This document shows, one piece after another, positions 1-11,454 of a stretch of DNA of 64,000 nt. The number at the start of each line of letters is the position of its first letter. Position 1 is the first letter of the stretch. The notes under the pieces were generated by a model. That model ran no database searches, was not told the origin of the DNA, and saw only the letters and a program-made list of their open reading frames with translations. A program made the translations under genes and the position numbers. This stretch comes from Owenia fusiformis (lineage: Eukaryota > Annelida > Polychaeta > Sabellida > Oweniidae). Location: NCBI GenBank assembly GCA_903813345.2, contig CAIIXF020000004.1, forward strand, positions 29,451,985 to 29,515,984, in the 5' to 3' direction.

Positions 1-987
1 CCAAGAGTAAACAGCCATAAGCACTTAGGCTTAATCCTAGACAGAAATCTCACTTTTGACCTTCACATAACTGAACTTGGTGCAAGAATAGACAAACTTT
101 TAAATCCACTGAAAGCGCTCTGTCAGAAAATAAATGGAAAACATCTCGAAACAATCTTTAAATCTTTTATCCTGCCACTTTTTGACTATGGTGGTATTTT
201 ATATGGTTGTGCAAACACAACAAAATTACAGTTATTAGATCGACTTTACTATAAAGCCGCTTGCATTTGTTCAGGTACTCTACATGGGACTTCGACAATT
301 AAAGTGTTGAATAATTTAAATTGGCCAACATTAACAAAGAGGCGTCAATATCACAGAAGCATTTTCATGTATAGGGCACATAATAATATGCAGCCCTCTT
401 ATGTTCTTAAAATATTTGAGCCTCTCAAAAGAAACCATGCTTATGGTCTAAGAAATCAACTGAGCTACACAATTCCTAATAAATCCTCATTTTCTAATAG
501 ATCTTGCATATCAAAAACACTGACTGAATGGAATAAGCTTTCACCTGAAATAAGAAATTTACCTACCCTTAGTATATTCAAATCCAGACTTAAAATAGAT
601 CTATTCAATGACGATGTTACAAATTCATCAGATCTCTCCGTTTCAAGAAAACAAGAAATAATTTTCAATAGAGTGCGCTGTGATCTCATTTTTAAGGCTC
701 ACCTTTACGCTCACAATTTCACTAATATAAACTCCCCCATTTGCCAGTGTGGAATGGATGGTGAAACAACCAATCACGTAATTTTTCACTGTAATCTAAG
801 ATCAACATTTTGGACAGAATTTAAAAATGAATTAAAAAATATGAACATAGAATATTCTACTAAATATAGATCACAACGAGACAAACTCTCCCTTATCCTC
901 AATGGCGATAAAAGGCTACCTAAAGCTGTAAACTTAAATATCCTCAAATGTAGTGCCATCTTTTTTGAACGATGTAAAAATGTCTAG
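1..987 (+). CDS. LINE ORF2, C-terminal part (reverse transcriptase thumb and tail)
   Basis: Frame 1 is open from the first base to the stop at 985-987, so the gene is 5'-partial with about 328 codons visible. The first codons read HKHLGLILDRNLTFDLHI, the usual motif after the RT catalytic core of CR1/L2/Jockey-type elements. ILPLFDYGGILYG follows, then WPTLTKRRQYHRS. The stretch RNQLSYTIP...EWNKLSPEIRNLP and FKSRLK are also standard for this region. A late CQCGMDGETTNHVIFHC segment is the C-x-C...H-x4-C knuckle seen at the end of such proteins. No stop or frameshift is visible, so this copy may be young. Clade assignment is uncertain. Confidence 0.82.
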   Translation, partial: PRVNSHKHLGLILDRNLTFDLHITELGARIDKLLNPLKALCQKINGKHLETIFKSFILPLFDYGGILYGCANTTKLQLLDRLYYKAACICSGTLHGTSTIKVLNNLNWPTLTKRRQYHRSIFMYRAHNNMQPSYVLKIFEPLKRNHAYGLRNQLSYTIPNKSSFSNRSCISKTLTEWNKLSPEIRNLPTLSIFKSRLKIDLFNDDVTNSSDLSVSRKQEIIFNRVRCDLIFKAHLYAHNFTNINSPICQCGMDGETTNHVIFHCNLRSTFWTEFKNELKNMNIEYSTKYRSQRDKLSLILNGDKRLPKAVNLNILKCSAIFFERCKNV

Positions 988-1166
988 GTCACCCCCACCA
1001 CCGTAACCCTCCACAAATACAACCCCTATTTTAATAATTGATTGAATACTGTTAATTGATTTTTATCATATAACATGGCTGATAATGCTGATGCCCAGCC
1101 ACAAGCACATGTGCACTTGTTTACTGTATTCTTTGTATAAATATATAAATAAATAAAAAAAAAAAA
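1..1166 (+). mobile_element. 3' end of a non-LTR (LINE) retrotransposon
   Basis: The left edge of the window cuts into a LINE. The end of ORF2 (1-987) is followed by about 150 bases of 3' UTR and a short A-rich tail made of AAAT units and an A-run ending near 1166. That tail is typical of target-primed insertion. The 5' part, including most of the reverse transcriptase, lies outside the window. It could belong to the same family as the LINE 5' half at 49.2-50.5 kb, but the two do not overlap, so this cannot be tested here. Confidence 0.8.
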
Positions 1167-1167
1167 T

Positions 1168-1401
1168 TGGCAAGATCTAAATCAGTTCTGTGAAAACATA
1201 TTAAAACAATGTGCAACATCATCAGATGAATCTTTGAACTGGATTGACACCTTAGATAGGGGAGGACTCATAACCCCTGCGAAGCCTCTTGTTAACCTCA
1301 TAAAAAGGGCCGAAACCTTTTTTAGGTTAGGCTTAGCTAATACCCATGGTCCAATAAAAACATGTAAAACAAATGATGATGACTGGTTGGAATCCAAGTG
1401 A
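1168..1401 (+). pseudogene. P-element/THAP-like transposase, C-terminal fragment
   Basis: An open stretch starting directly after the LINE tail reads WQDLNQFCENIL..., then NWIDTLDRGGLITPAKPLV and LIKRAETFFRLG before a stop. The RGGL-x-x-P motif followed by an acidic helix is what I recognise from the C-terminal region of P-like (THAP9-type) transposases. It has no start and no N-terminal DNA-binding part. A second P-like piece lies at 2432-2611, but in the wrong order for a single colinear copy, so these are either two copies or a rearranged one. Family assignment is from memory of motifs only. Confidence 0.42.
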
Positions 1402-2431
1402 GAAGCCAGAATGGCCCAGTGAGACTTTACCTCTGGATCATCACATATTGCTTCACATGTTTCAATAAGAGGACTATCAGACATCATCGACAAGTGCAAA
1501 CCTTTTGCACCAAGCATCATTCCTCATCAAGTGAGAGATGGTGTGAGATACATTTTTAATAACATGAAGAAATAGAAATCTCAATCGAAGAGTACAAAAA
1601 GGAAGTGCTAAGGGCAAATTAAACCCCATCAAGGTTGCTGCCCTCTTTGAAGCAGTGAAAAAGAATAATATGAAACAGGATTCAAGGTGACTTTGAAGTG
1701 GCCATGAAGAAAATAAGTGGGCTTGAAAAATATTTTTAAATTTTGTCATATGATTTTAATGGAAGAATACATGTCAAGTGATGAAGAGGACATGAATGGA
1801 GATATCATCTCTAAGGCCAAATAGCTGCCGAAAGTTAGTGAGGAAACTCACATCAGAGTCGAATAGCACTAGTAGAGTGAAGGAAGTTCTTGATGAGAAA
1901 TACCGTAGCAAACTTAACAAAGCTTTTCAAAAGAACTTTTCAAAATGTACTACAGGAAAAGCAACATCAATTGGAAAGGCTCCTTAGAAAGGATGGCTGA
2001 GAGTAAATTAAAATACCAATTTTAAATAACCATAGTTATATGACACATACATTGGATTTACGGATCTTTGGTAAAACCTTTACAAATGTAATGTAAATCC
2101 AGAGCTCTCAGCTAAGAGGGCTTAACTAAAATGTACGATGGGATACTGATACAAACACTGTCCTTCTAGGATCTTTTGATATAAACACAATGTCCTACTA
2201 GGCTCCAATGATATAAGATTTAAAATGGTTTAACACATTTCAATCACGACCTGGTAAAGTTACTGATGCAATCTGTTTGATTTTGCCACAGGACTTCATA
2301 GAAGACATGAGAGAATAAAACATCTTAATATCTTAATCATAAAACATCTTATGGAATAATGGGAAACTCATCAGTTAACGCCATATTCTAAATTTCTTTG
2401 GAGCACATGGAGCCTAAATTGTATTCTCTGT
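1402..2431. other. Region without a convincing gene
   Basis: Short open stretches occur on both strands, including one at 1796-1987 rich in Lys and Ser, but none shows a family motif I recognise and several stops interrupt every frame. It may hold further decayed P-like transposase sequence, because it lies between two such fragments. Confidence 0.4.
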
Positions 2432-2611
2432 CCTAAGCTTTCTTGTGCTCGTGTGGATTTAATGGCCCATTCTGTCATGAAAGTGAATATAGCTGCCCAG
2501 GTGTTCAGCAATACTGTTGCCAATGCATTAGATTTCTTTTATGAAGAGAATGTTGTCGAAACTGTAATTTTAATAAGGTACATGAATAGATTTTTGACTG
2601 ACCAAACGTAA
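2432..2611 (+). pseudogene. P-element/THAP-like transposase, internal fragment
   Basis: About 59 open codons read KLSCARVDLMAHSVMKVN, then IAAQVFSNTVANAL and later ILIRYMNRFLTD before a stop. The KM-x-V-x-L-A-A-Q-V-x-S-x-x-V-A pattern is characteristic of the conserved block upstream of the catalytic region in P-like (THAP9) transposases. There it is followed by a segment ending in FD-x-LN, here degraded to RFLTDQ. The frame is closed on both sides, so this is a relic. It pairs with the C-terminal P-like piece at 1168-1401. Confidence 0.5.
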
Positions 2612-3225
2612 GAAGTAGAACAGAGGGTATAGCAAAAAGAAACCCTGACTTGATACCCTTTACTGAAGTAGACAATTCTCATCACGATTACCTATAAAAT
2701 GACTTTTTGGGCTATTTTAAACATAATTTTTCGTACTTAACCTTTAGATCATTTTCTATTTTTTTTTGTTTCTTACAACTGAAACTGTTAAATTGATTAA
2801 TAATCACTTTTCATTAAGTATATCACAAAGTATTGATGATAAAATTAAATTTTTGATAGTTTCTGATAGCACTTGAGTTTAAGTAAACCACATTTGGCAT
2901 AACTTCATGAATGTTTGATTAATTTTTATGATTTTTTCAGCTGAGATCAGAACATCACAATGTTTTAATAATAGACTTCCTCCAGCCATGTGACAATGTC
3001 ATCCTTAGCCCTATAGAGGAACATTATAGGCTGTGCAGTGAACATCTTGCTGCAGACCCGAACAACGATATCTCGAGGGCATCATTCCCAATGATCCTTT
3101 CTTGGGCCAGCTCAGGCATTCAAGCCAGCAGATCCTTTTGTGTTGCCAACTCCTCTACCTCAATTATTATCCCCCTTTTCAAAAATTAAAAAAAATAACT
3201 TTTTAAACCTACATACCTACATACA

Positions 3226-4206
3226 AGAAATCAATGATGCCTTTCCTACAGTAATAGAGAAGTTAGTTAATATTTCAGACAGGTTCATATATATCTTGAA
3301 TTCAGGCACCATTCTGAGAAGGTTTCTGCAGCTCATAACAGGCCTCGCTCTCAAATACAAATTTGGAATTTATCAATGAGGAGCAGGACTCAGGGTGTGA
3401 ACAGGCCTCACAAATACAAGTTGGGAAATAAACAATAATGAACTTGTGCAGGTTGAACATGAACCAAGGGAGACTATTTACTGTAAAGTGGTGGCTGGTA
3501 GCACCTATAAATTATGAGTTGAAAAAGAGAACACTGGTAGCTGAATTTCTAGACACTGACACTGGATTGTCCCGCAAGTGCCTCTTTTTGAAATTATGTA
3601 ATCAGTATGTCACATGAACTATGTGCAGGGTCACATGGCCATTTTTGTTGCACCGGGAAATTTATTGATAATGTATATATTGCAAATTGTATTGTACGAA
3701 TATAAATGGAATTCTATTTAGAATTCAATTGATTACAAAATAGATTTCAAAATAAGACAAGAAAATATACAAACACTGTAAAAAGGCAAAGGCTAAGCCA
3801 GCACAATATGGTTGTATTGTACCTGCTGCATTTCTCCAAAATTGCAATATATGCAAAATTGCCTTCCTCACTGAGTGGATGAATATGGATCCAAAACAAA
3901 GACCTCAACTATGCCATCCAACTATTAGACTGAGAATTACCTTGGATGGTCTTCCAAAGGGAAATAAAGCCGCGGTGTATTACAAATGAAGATATGCATA
4001 AAATATGGACGCAATGGGAATCAATAATATTCAAACAAACATAACATACTTAATGATTGTACACATAATTATAACTGTATTGTATACATATTGCACTTCA
4101 TATTTGTTGCAGGTAGTGACATCATCATTCCCAAATCACATTGGAGTGGGCTAACAAGGACACAAATGGCAATAGACTGTTCAAGTATTATTTAGATTTT
4201 TTCCCA
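3226..4206. repeat. Dispersed repeat RA, copy 1
   Basis: This stretch aligns by eye with 20617-21344 in the same orientation. Shared landmarks are TCAATGATRCCTTTCCTACA, ACAGGCCTCGCTCTCAAATA, CCAACTATTAGACTGAG and CATTGGAGTGGGC. Copy 1 carries extra blocks absent from copy 2 (around 3470-3780 and 4040-4115), so one has insertions or the other has deletions. Both contain short open pieces with recurring words such as NEEL...CEQASQIQ, suggesting a decayed protein-coding element that I cannot name. Confidence 0.7.
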
Positions 4207-5866
4207 GCTTGAGGTCACAACAGAGAGGTAGATGTAAATCAAAATGAAATGATGAGTGTCCCAAAAACAAGCAAATTCGCTGAGAGCATATTCGGACAGC
4301 TTGACCATATTTTAAAAATCTAACTTTCTTTTTAGAACTTACCAATTACAAAAAAAAATAAGTGCATAAAATAATTTTTGTATGTCAATATAGGCAGCCA
4401 GACAAGTTTCCAACTTTCCATGACATCTTGGAGATACACAGCTTTCCAACTGTGAGTGTTGTGGTGGTAAGGTACAACTAAATAGGAACCGCATCAACTA
4501 CTACCAGGTCCAGGGATGTTTGGGAATACTAAAGCGGACTTGGTGTGACTATATTGTGAAGACACAATCTTCCAATCACTCAACTGCATTGCAAGAGGGT
4601 GCATGCTGATGTAAACTTGTGGGATTCTGTGATGCTGCCTAAGTTAACTGCATTTTATCATCTCTGTATCTTGCCATGGATGGATGCCAGTAAAGTGACT
4701 ATGTGCTAACAAACACCTGCACCTGTTTGAAGTAACAAATGAAAAAAGTGCAATATCTGATTCTGACTCTTTTAGGATTTTTAACTCAGGAAGTCTCCCA
4801 TTCCAAAGGGTATATTAGAAACAATATGAATCATTCACACAAGAAAAAGAAGTCACAGCAAGAAAAATCATTTGCTAATGCTACTTTTCAATGGGAAGAA
4901 AACACACACAGAACAGATGACAGAAGAAAGTAATAAAGTTGTCCAAAACCACCATAGATGTGACGCACATCAATGCATATATACTGCAAAATATAAGTGT
5001 TCAAATGTTCAGATTATATAGAAAAATATCATTATCAAGCTACCTTTTAATATTTTTAAAACCCTGATGATAGCAGCTTAGCTTCAATAAAGCAGTCCGA
5101 GCCATGGCCACTGAACTTGAATATTCAAAACCTTGTCCCTAATAATTTCAAGGCCTTAATGGTTGAAACAGCTGGCTGCTGATATATATGATGCGGTTTT
5201 TGCTAACACTGATGATAGCAGTTTGAATAAAGCGGTCAGGGCCATTAATTGAAAATGGATCCAAACTTTCAATACTAGGAAGCATCAAACTCAAATGCTA
5301 TGGAGCATGAGGGGCTGAATTAAAGGGATATACCATTTTCATAATTTTGCAACTTGAAGTTTTCATATGACCTGTCAATGTTTGAACCTTGATTTTGTAT
5401 GTCAATATCATTAGATGATGCAACTCTTTCTACGAATACATTATTTAATAAAAAATTCCACCAAATGGATACAAACTAGTCAACGAATGGGGATTTGAAC
5501 TAAAAGAAACAATCAATGGGTCAATTAAACTTAAAAAGTATATTGAATAACTTGTGATGTATGAATTATGATGATGAATAATGAGAAAAATAATGAAATC
5601 ACTTATTAAAAAATGATGTTTCTTTGGTGAGCATTGCTGATCAATTGCGTTTTACCAGGTATGATAAAAGCAGTTACAGAAACACAATTCCATTATCATT
5701 GGGTTTTATTGTATTCATATTTGATTTCATCATAAATTTAAACACTGAATCATTTAGGCAGAAAGATGGTGCCTGGAACATGCATCTGGTATCTTCTGCA
5801 TGTATGATACCATATTTCTTCAGTGCCGGGATACATAAGTATACACAGTATATGATGAACTACATA
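4207..5866. other. Low-information region with a short direct repeat
   Basis: No recognisable gene. A diverged tandem pair beginning CTGATGATAGCAG occurs near 5064 and 5210, about 146 bases apart, each followed by AATAAAGC and GGCCA words. A 103-codon ORF at 5624-5935 has no recognisable motif and runs into the mariner terminal repeat, so its end is not native. Confidence 0.4.
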
Positions 5867-6264
5867 TACGAGGGTTGTTCAAAAAGTCTTGAAATTTTTG
5901 TTCTCATTTCATCAAATTTTATCTATTCTTGCTGAAACTTGGTATGAATGTCTGGCAGTAGTCCATCCTTCATATACAAAAACATCATAATAATGTGTAC
6001 GATATATTGTGTGATATGGTTGCTACAGCAACCAAGGGCTAAGGGGGTCGGGGCAGGTCTTATTTACTATATCACCTTTACACACATTGGTTATTAAAAA
6101 CAAATAAAACATTGACCTATTGAATTCAATGCACCAATAAATCTTCTTGAAACATCCCTGAATGACAAAATGGTATTGTATTATGATGTCATAGTGTTTC
6201 TGACATACTTGAAGGAACAATTGACACATTTGAACCAGAGACACAGCTTCAACAATTTGTTAAA

Positions 6265-6894
6265 ATGGCAGCCATTTTGGCAACAGATTCGAAATCATTG
6301 CGGGCAATAGCGCAATATCATGCTGCGCAAAGGTTAACACCCACACAAACTCATGCAAGTATGGCAAAAGTGTGGGGACCTTAGCCTAGATGATGCTCCG
6401 AGAAGTGGAAGGCCGAAAACCCACAAGTCGCTGATTGAGAAAATTGCTCAGAGTGTAAAGGTAGAAAGGAGGAGAACTTGTAGAGATCTTGCACTTGAGT
6501 TTGATGCTAGTAAAAGTACTGTCCACAATATACTGAAGAAGAATCTGGGACTGGCAAAGGTAGCACCAAGATTTATACCCCATATCCTCACAGATGACCA
6601 AAAACTTCAGCGGGTGCAGCTAAGCCAGGAATTTCTTATATGGTATGACGCAGAAGGGATGGGGTTCCTGTCAAAAATTGTCGCTACTGATGAGACTTGG
6701 GCACACTACTATGAGCCAGAAACTAAGCAGCATTCTATGGTATGGAAGCACCCTTCTTCCCCTCAGCCAACAAAATGCAGAAGGATGAAGTCCTTGCAGA
6801 AAGTTATGCTAATTGTCTTTTGGGACTGTGAAGGGGTGATCCTTTGCCACTATGTGCCACATGGTCAAACAGTCAACAAGGAGTATTATTCCAA
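6265..6894 (+). pseudogene. Mariner transposase, N-terminal half
   Basis: The ATG at 6265 opens MAAILATDSKSLRAIAQ but this frame stops near 6384. A +1 shift gives a long open frame with DLSLDDAPRSGRPKTHKS (linker and GRP-type motif), a second helix-turn-helix with STVHNILKKNLGLAK, then the mariner block ARFIPHILTDDQK-like and IVATDETWAHYYEP. In that block the first catalytic Asp is the GAT at 6689-6691. VNKEYYS lies just before the break. Part of the first HTH appears to be missing. The ORF ends at 6894, where the long-inverted-repeat element is inserted, and resumes at 12113. With a frameshift here and another in the second half it is not functional. Confidence 0.85.
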
Positions 6895-7077
6895 TAGTCC
6901 CTGATCTGGACCCTCTGAAAAAAAGTTTTGTTGTCCGGTACTTTCCCACATAAAATGATTGTACCGTTTGAAAGAACAGACTTCCCTCTTAAAGAAAACA
7001 CCTCTTCTATTGATGTAAACAGGGGCAAAAGGCACCAAAACGGGGTTAGACAAGGTGGCATTCTGAAGTCTCACTTT

Positions 7078-7803
7078 CTTGTCATCACGATTCCAGGTAA
7101 ACCATCAGACGGATTTATTTCAAGTTTTCACACATGTTACATGGTAAGAAGTTCTAGAGCTGATTAACTTTGCGGCGGCCATCTTGCATTCTGGCGGCCA
7201 TCTTGGATTTTTTTATCAGATAAATATTGTCATCGCGATTCCACAAAAACTACATAACAGATGTACTTCAAATGTTCACACATGTTACATGGTAAAATGT
7301 CCTAGACCTCAATATTTTTTCGGTGGCCATCTTGCATTCTGGCAGCCATCTTGGAAGTTTTAAGATAAATCTTGTCATCACGATTTCAGGAAATCCAAAC
7401 AGATTTACTTCAAATTTCCACACATGTTACATGGTAAGAAAATATAGAGGTGAATAACTTTTCGGCAGCCATCTTGCATTCTGGTGGCCATCTTGGAAAT
7501 TTTGGGATAAATCTTGTCATCGTGATTCCAGGAAAACAACCTAACAGATTAACTTCAAATTTCCACACATGTTACATGGTATGAAGTTCTAGAGCTGACT
7601 AACTTTTCGGTGGCCATGTTGCATTCTGTCGGCCATCTTGGAAGTTTTTAGATAAATCTTGTCATCACGATTCCATGAAAACTACGTAACAGTTTTACTT
7701 CAGATTTTCACACATGTTACATGGTAAGAAGTTATAGAGCTTATTAACTTTCCGATAGCCATCTTGCATTCTGGCGGCCATCTTGGAAGTTTGTAGATAA
7801 ATA
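7078..7803 (+). repeat. Tandem array in left arm of the foldback element (5 x ~145 bp)
   Basis: Five units share CACACATGTTACATGGTAAG, a gene-length A/T spacer, GGCCATCTTGCATTCTGG and GCCATCTTGGA. The anchor word CATCTTGCATTCTG recurs near 7181, 7329, 7471, 7616 (with one change) and 7761. The array ends abruptly at about 7803, where the CXC fragment begins. Confidence 0.85.
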
Positions 7804-7813
7804 TAAAATACAG

Positions 7814-8197
7814 TCAAAGCATTTACCACCAACAAAGGATGCTCTCATTCTCCATATAAATAGAGCCAACTATCAGGCCTATATTTGGCGAAACGCAGGC
7901 AAATCAATGACTGATTATCAATCCCCCACATTACATGGTTGGACATTCAAAGGGAATAAACTACAAATTAAGTGGATGGAAAACGGTCCTGCTCAACAAG
8001 AAATAATGGAGCTTGTTACTTGTAGTTGTAAAGGAGCGTGTGACTCAATGAGATGTAGTTGTAAGAAACGGGATCTAATTTGTGGAAGTTCATGTAAGTG
8101 CCGCAAAGGTGTGTGTGAGAACTGTCCAACCCATCAGCACGATGATGTTGATGAGAGCGACAATGAATTTGAACCAGTTGATGACACCATTGTTTAA
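7814..8197 (+). pseudogene. CXC (tesmin/TSO1-like) domain protein, 3'-terminal exon
   Basis: An acceptor-like AAAATACAG precedes 7814. The frame then reads LPPTKDALILHINRANYQAY, IWRNAGKSM, TLHGWTFKGN and ends with a Cys-rich block: CSCKGACDSMRCSCKK, then CGSSCKCRKGVCENC. The spacing of CxC pairs matches the CXC domain (zinc-binding, often DNA-binding). The upstream PPT-x-DAL...H-x-x-RANYQ-x-x-IW motif is one I recognise from multicopy CXC proteins in invertebrate genomes. The stop is at 8195-8197 and an AATAAA signal follows at 8260-8265. Only the last exon is present and the 5' exons are not found, so it is probably captured or decayed cargo. It lies directly between repeat arrays, which argues against a resident host gene. 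Confidence 0.6.
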
Positions 8198-8259
8198 CAA
8201 AAAAAAATTTGTTTCTAGGGTTATTAACTTAATTATTCATAATAGAAATTAATTTATTA

Positions 8260-8265
8260 AATAAA
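8260..8265 (+). promoter_or_regulatory. Candidate polyadenylation signal of the CXC exon
   Basis: AATAAA lies about 60 bases after the CXC stop codon, within a short AT-rich 3' flank. Confidence 0.35.
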
Positions 8266-8390
8266 GGAACAAAAGTATATAAAGTTGTGATTTTGATGAA
8301 TATCAGAATCACTAATTATAATAATTTGGTTATCTAATTAACATTTATTAATAAAGATATTTCATGTAAAAAATACTTTTTGAACACTGT

Positions 8391-9232
8391 CTTTCATTGT
8401 ATTTCACTGCATTGCAAGAAAGACCATTGCATTTCATTGCATATCATGATGAATCATTGTATTTCATTGCATTTCATGGTGAAACGTGGCATTTCATTGT
8501 ATTTCATGATCCATTTCAACTCTGACCAATTTTAGACTTCGACACTCTTCTAGAGTTCTTTTGGCAATGCAATACCATGGTATAACCGTGGTATTTGATG
8601 GTCAGGTTTGACAATGAAATGGTATGAAATACAATCAACCACGAAATGCAATGATATGCCATGATAAATGATAGTTATGATTATGGCAATGAAATACCAT
8701 GGTATGACCATAGTATTTGATGGTCAGGTTTGACAATAAAATGCCATGAAATACCACCAACCATGAAATACAATGATAAAACCATGATAAATGAGAGTTA
8801 TGATTTTGGCAATGAAATGACATGGTATGACCATGGTAATTGATTGTCACACGGTGCAATGAAATGCCATCAACCATGATATACAATGGTAATACCATGG
8901 TAAATGATGGTCAGGAACATGGCAATGAAATACCATGGTATTTGATTGTCACATCTTACAATGAAATGCCATGAAATGCAATCAACCATGATATACCATG
9001 TTAATACCATGGTAAATGATGGTCAGGAACATGGCAATGAAATACCATGATAATACCATGGTATTTGATGGTTAATTTTGAACATGAAATACCATGAAAC
9101 ATGCTATAACATGATATACCATGGTAAAAAATTGACCAAAAGACATCATTGCCACCATGGTCAGAGTTGATGGTAATTTCATTGCTGATCATGATAGACC
9201 ATGGTAAACCATGGTATACCATGGTATCATGA
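8391..9232. repeat. ATGGTAT/CATTTCAT satellite-like tract
   Basis: A diverged higher-order tandem array. Short words CATTTCATTG, ATACCATGGTA, TGATGGTCAGG and GGCAATGAAATACC repeat in units of roughly 100-130 bp. Many words are self-complementary (ATACCATGGTAT), so the tract is open on the minus strand in places. Those minus-strand ORFs are simple-repeat products and not genes. Confidence 0.8.
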
Positions 9233-9328
9233 TTTACGTTTAAACATGGCGGTGCTCTGAACCAGCTCGTTAGTTAATATCTGACTAAGAGACAGCTTGC
9301 TTTCCCGATGAAGAAACGTTATCTGCAG

Positions 9329-9600
9329 CTTTTATGAGTACTATAGTATCTACAACTAGTTTTGATCTTATGAGTATTAGATATCATTATTTTAATGACT
9401 TCAGTATAAATGGAATGTCCCTCGGAGTTGTGGTCGTTGATAAGGAATTGGTCATTGAACGGTGTGGATGCTGTTTATTCCCATATTAGATTATTGTCTT
9501 GAGATATTCAGGTTTGATTTTTGTTTGCCAGTTTTACACTTTACAGTTTGCTTTTCCCACTAGGTTGCTTTACACCTTTTTCCTTTCTCATTTGTCATTT
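9329..9600. repeat. Dispersed repeat RB, copy at 9.3 kb
   Basis: It begins CTTTTATGAGTACTATAGTA and aligns with 44289-44590 over the phrases AATGACTTCAGTATAAATG, ATGTCCCTCGG, TTTACAGTTTGCTTTTC and a T-rich tail. The first 35 bases also occur at 15279 and 36699 inside the A and B units. No coding function is visible. Confidence 0.6.
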
Positions 9601-9871
9601 TTGTTTGTATTTAGTAAGGATATGATACGCAGGTCTCTCCTTCTGTGTGATCACCTGTCCAGAAGATATTTCAACTGCATGAAGAACATTTCGTTGACAT
9701 GATGCACAGTGAAAGGTTTTCCACACATTTACATTTTCGTTTAAAAGAGCTTTAATTCCGTTATATACTCAGATCAAGGCCAATTTAGCATACATTTCGC
9801 TCTCAAAAATCACTGTGCAATAATGGATTTCAAAGAAATGATTGAAGTTTTCAATCATCTTTTTTCTTTTT

Positions 9872-11115
9872 CACCCTATGCAGACAGAGCCTGTGGGAAA
9901 TATTGGGTGCGGCGCAAATGAGCGGAGGGTGCGGAGCTAATGGTCATTTTTGAATTTAAAATTGGGATATTTCTGAAACTAAGCCGTTTTGGGACTTCAA
10001 ATATACCAAGATATGTGTATTTGACACCAAATATCAATAAAATTGTGAAAATAGTAGTGCAATTCATTTTATAGCGACGCAGTATGCCTTAAACATTTCC
10101 CAGACCTATATATTTTGAGACTATCCTTTTAATACTGCGTCCCCAGCATTCATAAAAAATGGTGTTCAAGATACACTACCCATGCAAATTATTTTTGCAT
10201 CTTGGAAGCCAGGCAGTATCTGTGTGATTTTATAAAAATTCGGAAATGTTCTTCAGATATGAGCCCCTCTAAATATTGGGTGCGGAGCTACGTTTATGGA
10301 GCTGCTCCGCACCCAATATTTAGAGGGGGCTCATATCTGAAAAAATTTCCGAATTTTTATAAAATCACACAGATACTGCCTGGCTTCCAAGATGCAAAAA
10401 TAATTTGTATAGACAGATAGATAGTGCACCTTGAACACCATTTTTTATGAATGCTGGGGATTCAGTATTAAAAGGATAATTTCAAAATATATAGGTCTGG
10501 GAAAGGTTTAAGGCACACTGCGTCGCTATAGAATGAATTGCGCTACTATTTTCACAATTGTATTGATATTTGGTGTCAAATACACATATCTTGGTATATT
10601 TGAAGTCCCAAAACGGCTTAGTTTCAGAAATATCCCAAAGGACGATTCTCGGTTTGGAGAACAGTCTCCTGGGCTAAAAATTTTTTCATGAAAAATATAG
10701 AAATATTACCCAAATTAAACTATGAATATTCAAAAGAGGACATTTAAATCTAGAAGATGTAAAAATAACAAATTGGTCTGAAGCAGGGATAATGCTCAAA
10801 TAGACCGATTCAATAAAATACAAGTCTCAATTTGGGGAAAGAAGTTCATTAGTGTACTGCGCTAATATGTTTTTGCGAAAAATCTAGAAATAATACCCAA
10901 ATTAAATTATGACTATTCAAAAGAAGACATTCAAATCTATATTGTGTAAAAAAATCAAATTTGTCCGAAGCAGGGATAATGCTCATTTGGATTGATGAAC
11001 TTCGTTCTCCAAACCGAGAATCGTCCTTTGAATTCAAAAATAACCGTTAGCTCCGCACCCTCCGCTCATTTGCTCCGCACCCAATATTTCCCACAGGCTC
11101 TGTCTGCATAGGGTG
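9872..11115. repeat. 1.24-kb hairpin (foldback) element
   Basis: The two halves are near-perfect reverse complements. The left end CACCCTATGCAGACAG and right end CTGTCTGCATAGGGTG match, as do the arms GGTGCGGAGCTA..., TTTGACACCAAATATC and AGCCAGGCAGTATCTGTG. They meet at a centre near 10300 in the palindromic word GGGTGCGGAGC...GCTCCGCACCC. The right arm is interrupted at 10637-11029 by a smaller inverted-repeat element that the left arm lacks. Short ORFs here are hairpin sequence and not genes. Confidence 0.85.
10637..11029. mobile_element. Small inverted-repeat element nested in the hairpin
   Basis: Its ends are AAAGGACGATTCTCGGTTTG (10637) and the exact reverse complement ending at 11029, followed by GGAGAAC on each side, giving about 27 bp of terminal repeat. 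The interior is a diverged duplication: phrases such as CCAAATTAAA, TATTCAAAAG and GAAGCAGGGATAATGCTCA each occur twice. The intact left arm of the host hairpin provides the empty-site comparison. Confidence 0.8.
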
Positions 11116-11454
11116 TTTTTGATGAAATGTAGTTATTTATTCTAAAAATCAATCATTTAAGTGGTATAAAGTACAGAAGCAGAGTAAAAATATGTATTTT
11201 AGAATATCACCATGTGTTACCCCATTGTAGCGCCTCTGCCCATGTTTCTATCAATATAAAACATGATATCATACACCAAATATGCATTTATGTCAAATTA
11301 TGTGGTTTAAAATACAGAAAAATAGATAACATTCTCCTTAGAATACCACCTTGTGTAACCCCACTTTACTGCCTTTTGCCCCTGTTTATATCAATATAAA
11401 AGGTAGCATGTAACCTTCCTTGTAACATGTGTAATTTCAAGAAAATCAGTAAAG

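Noticed and set aside
8635-9222. Minus-strand ORFs rich in His, Gly and Tyr
   Set aside because: They follow the CATTTCAT/ATGGTAT satellite and show its period; they are not genes.
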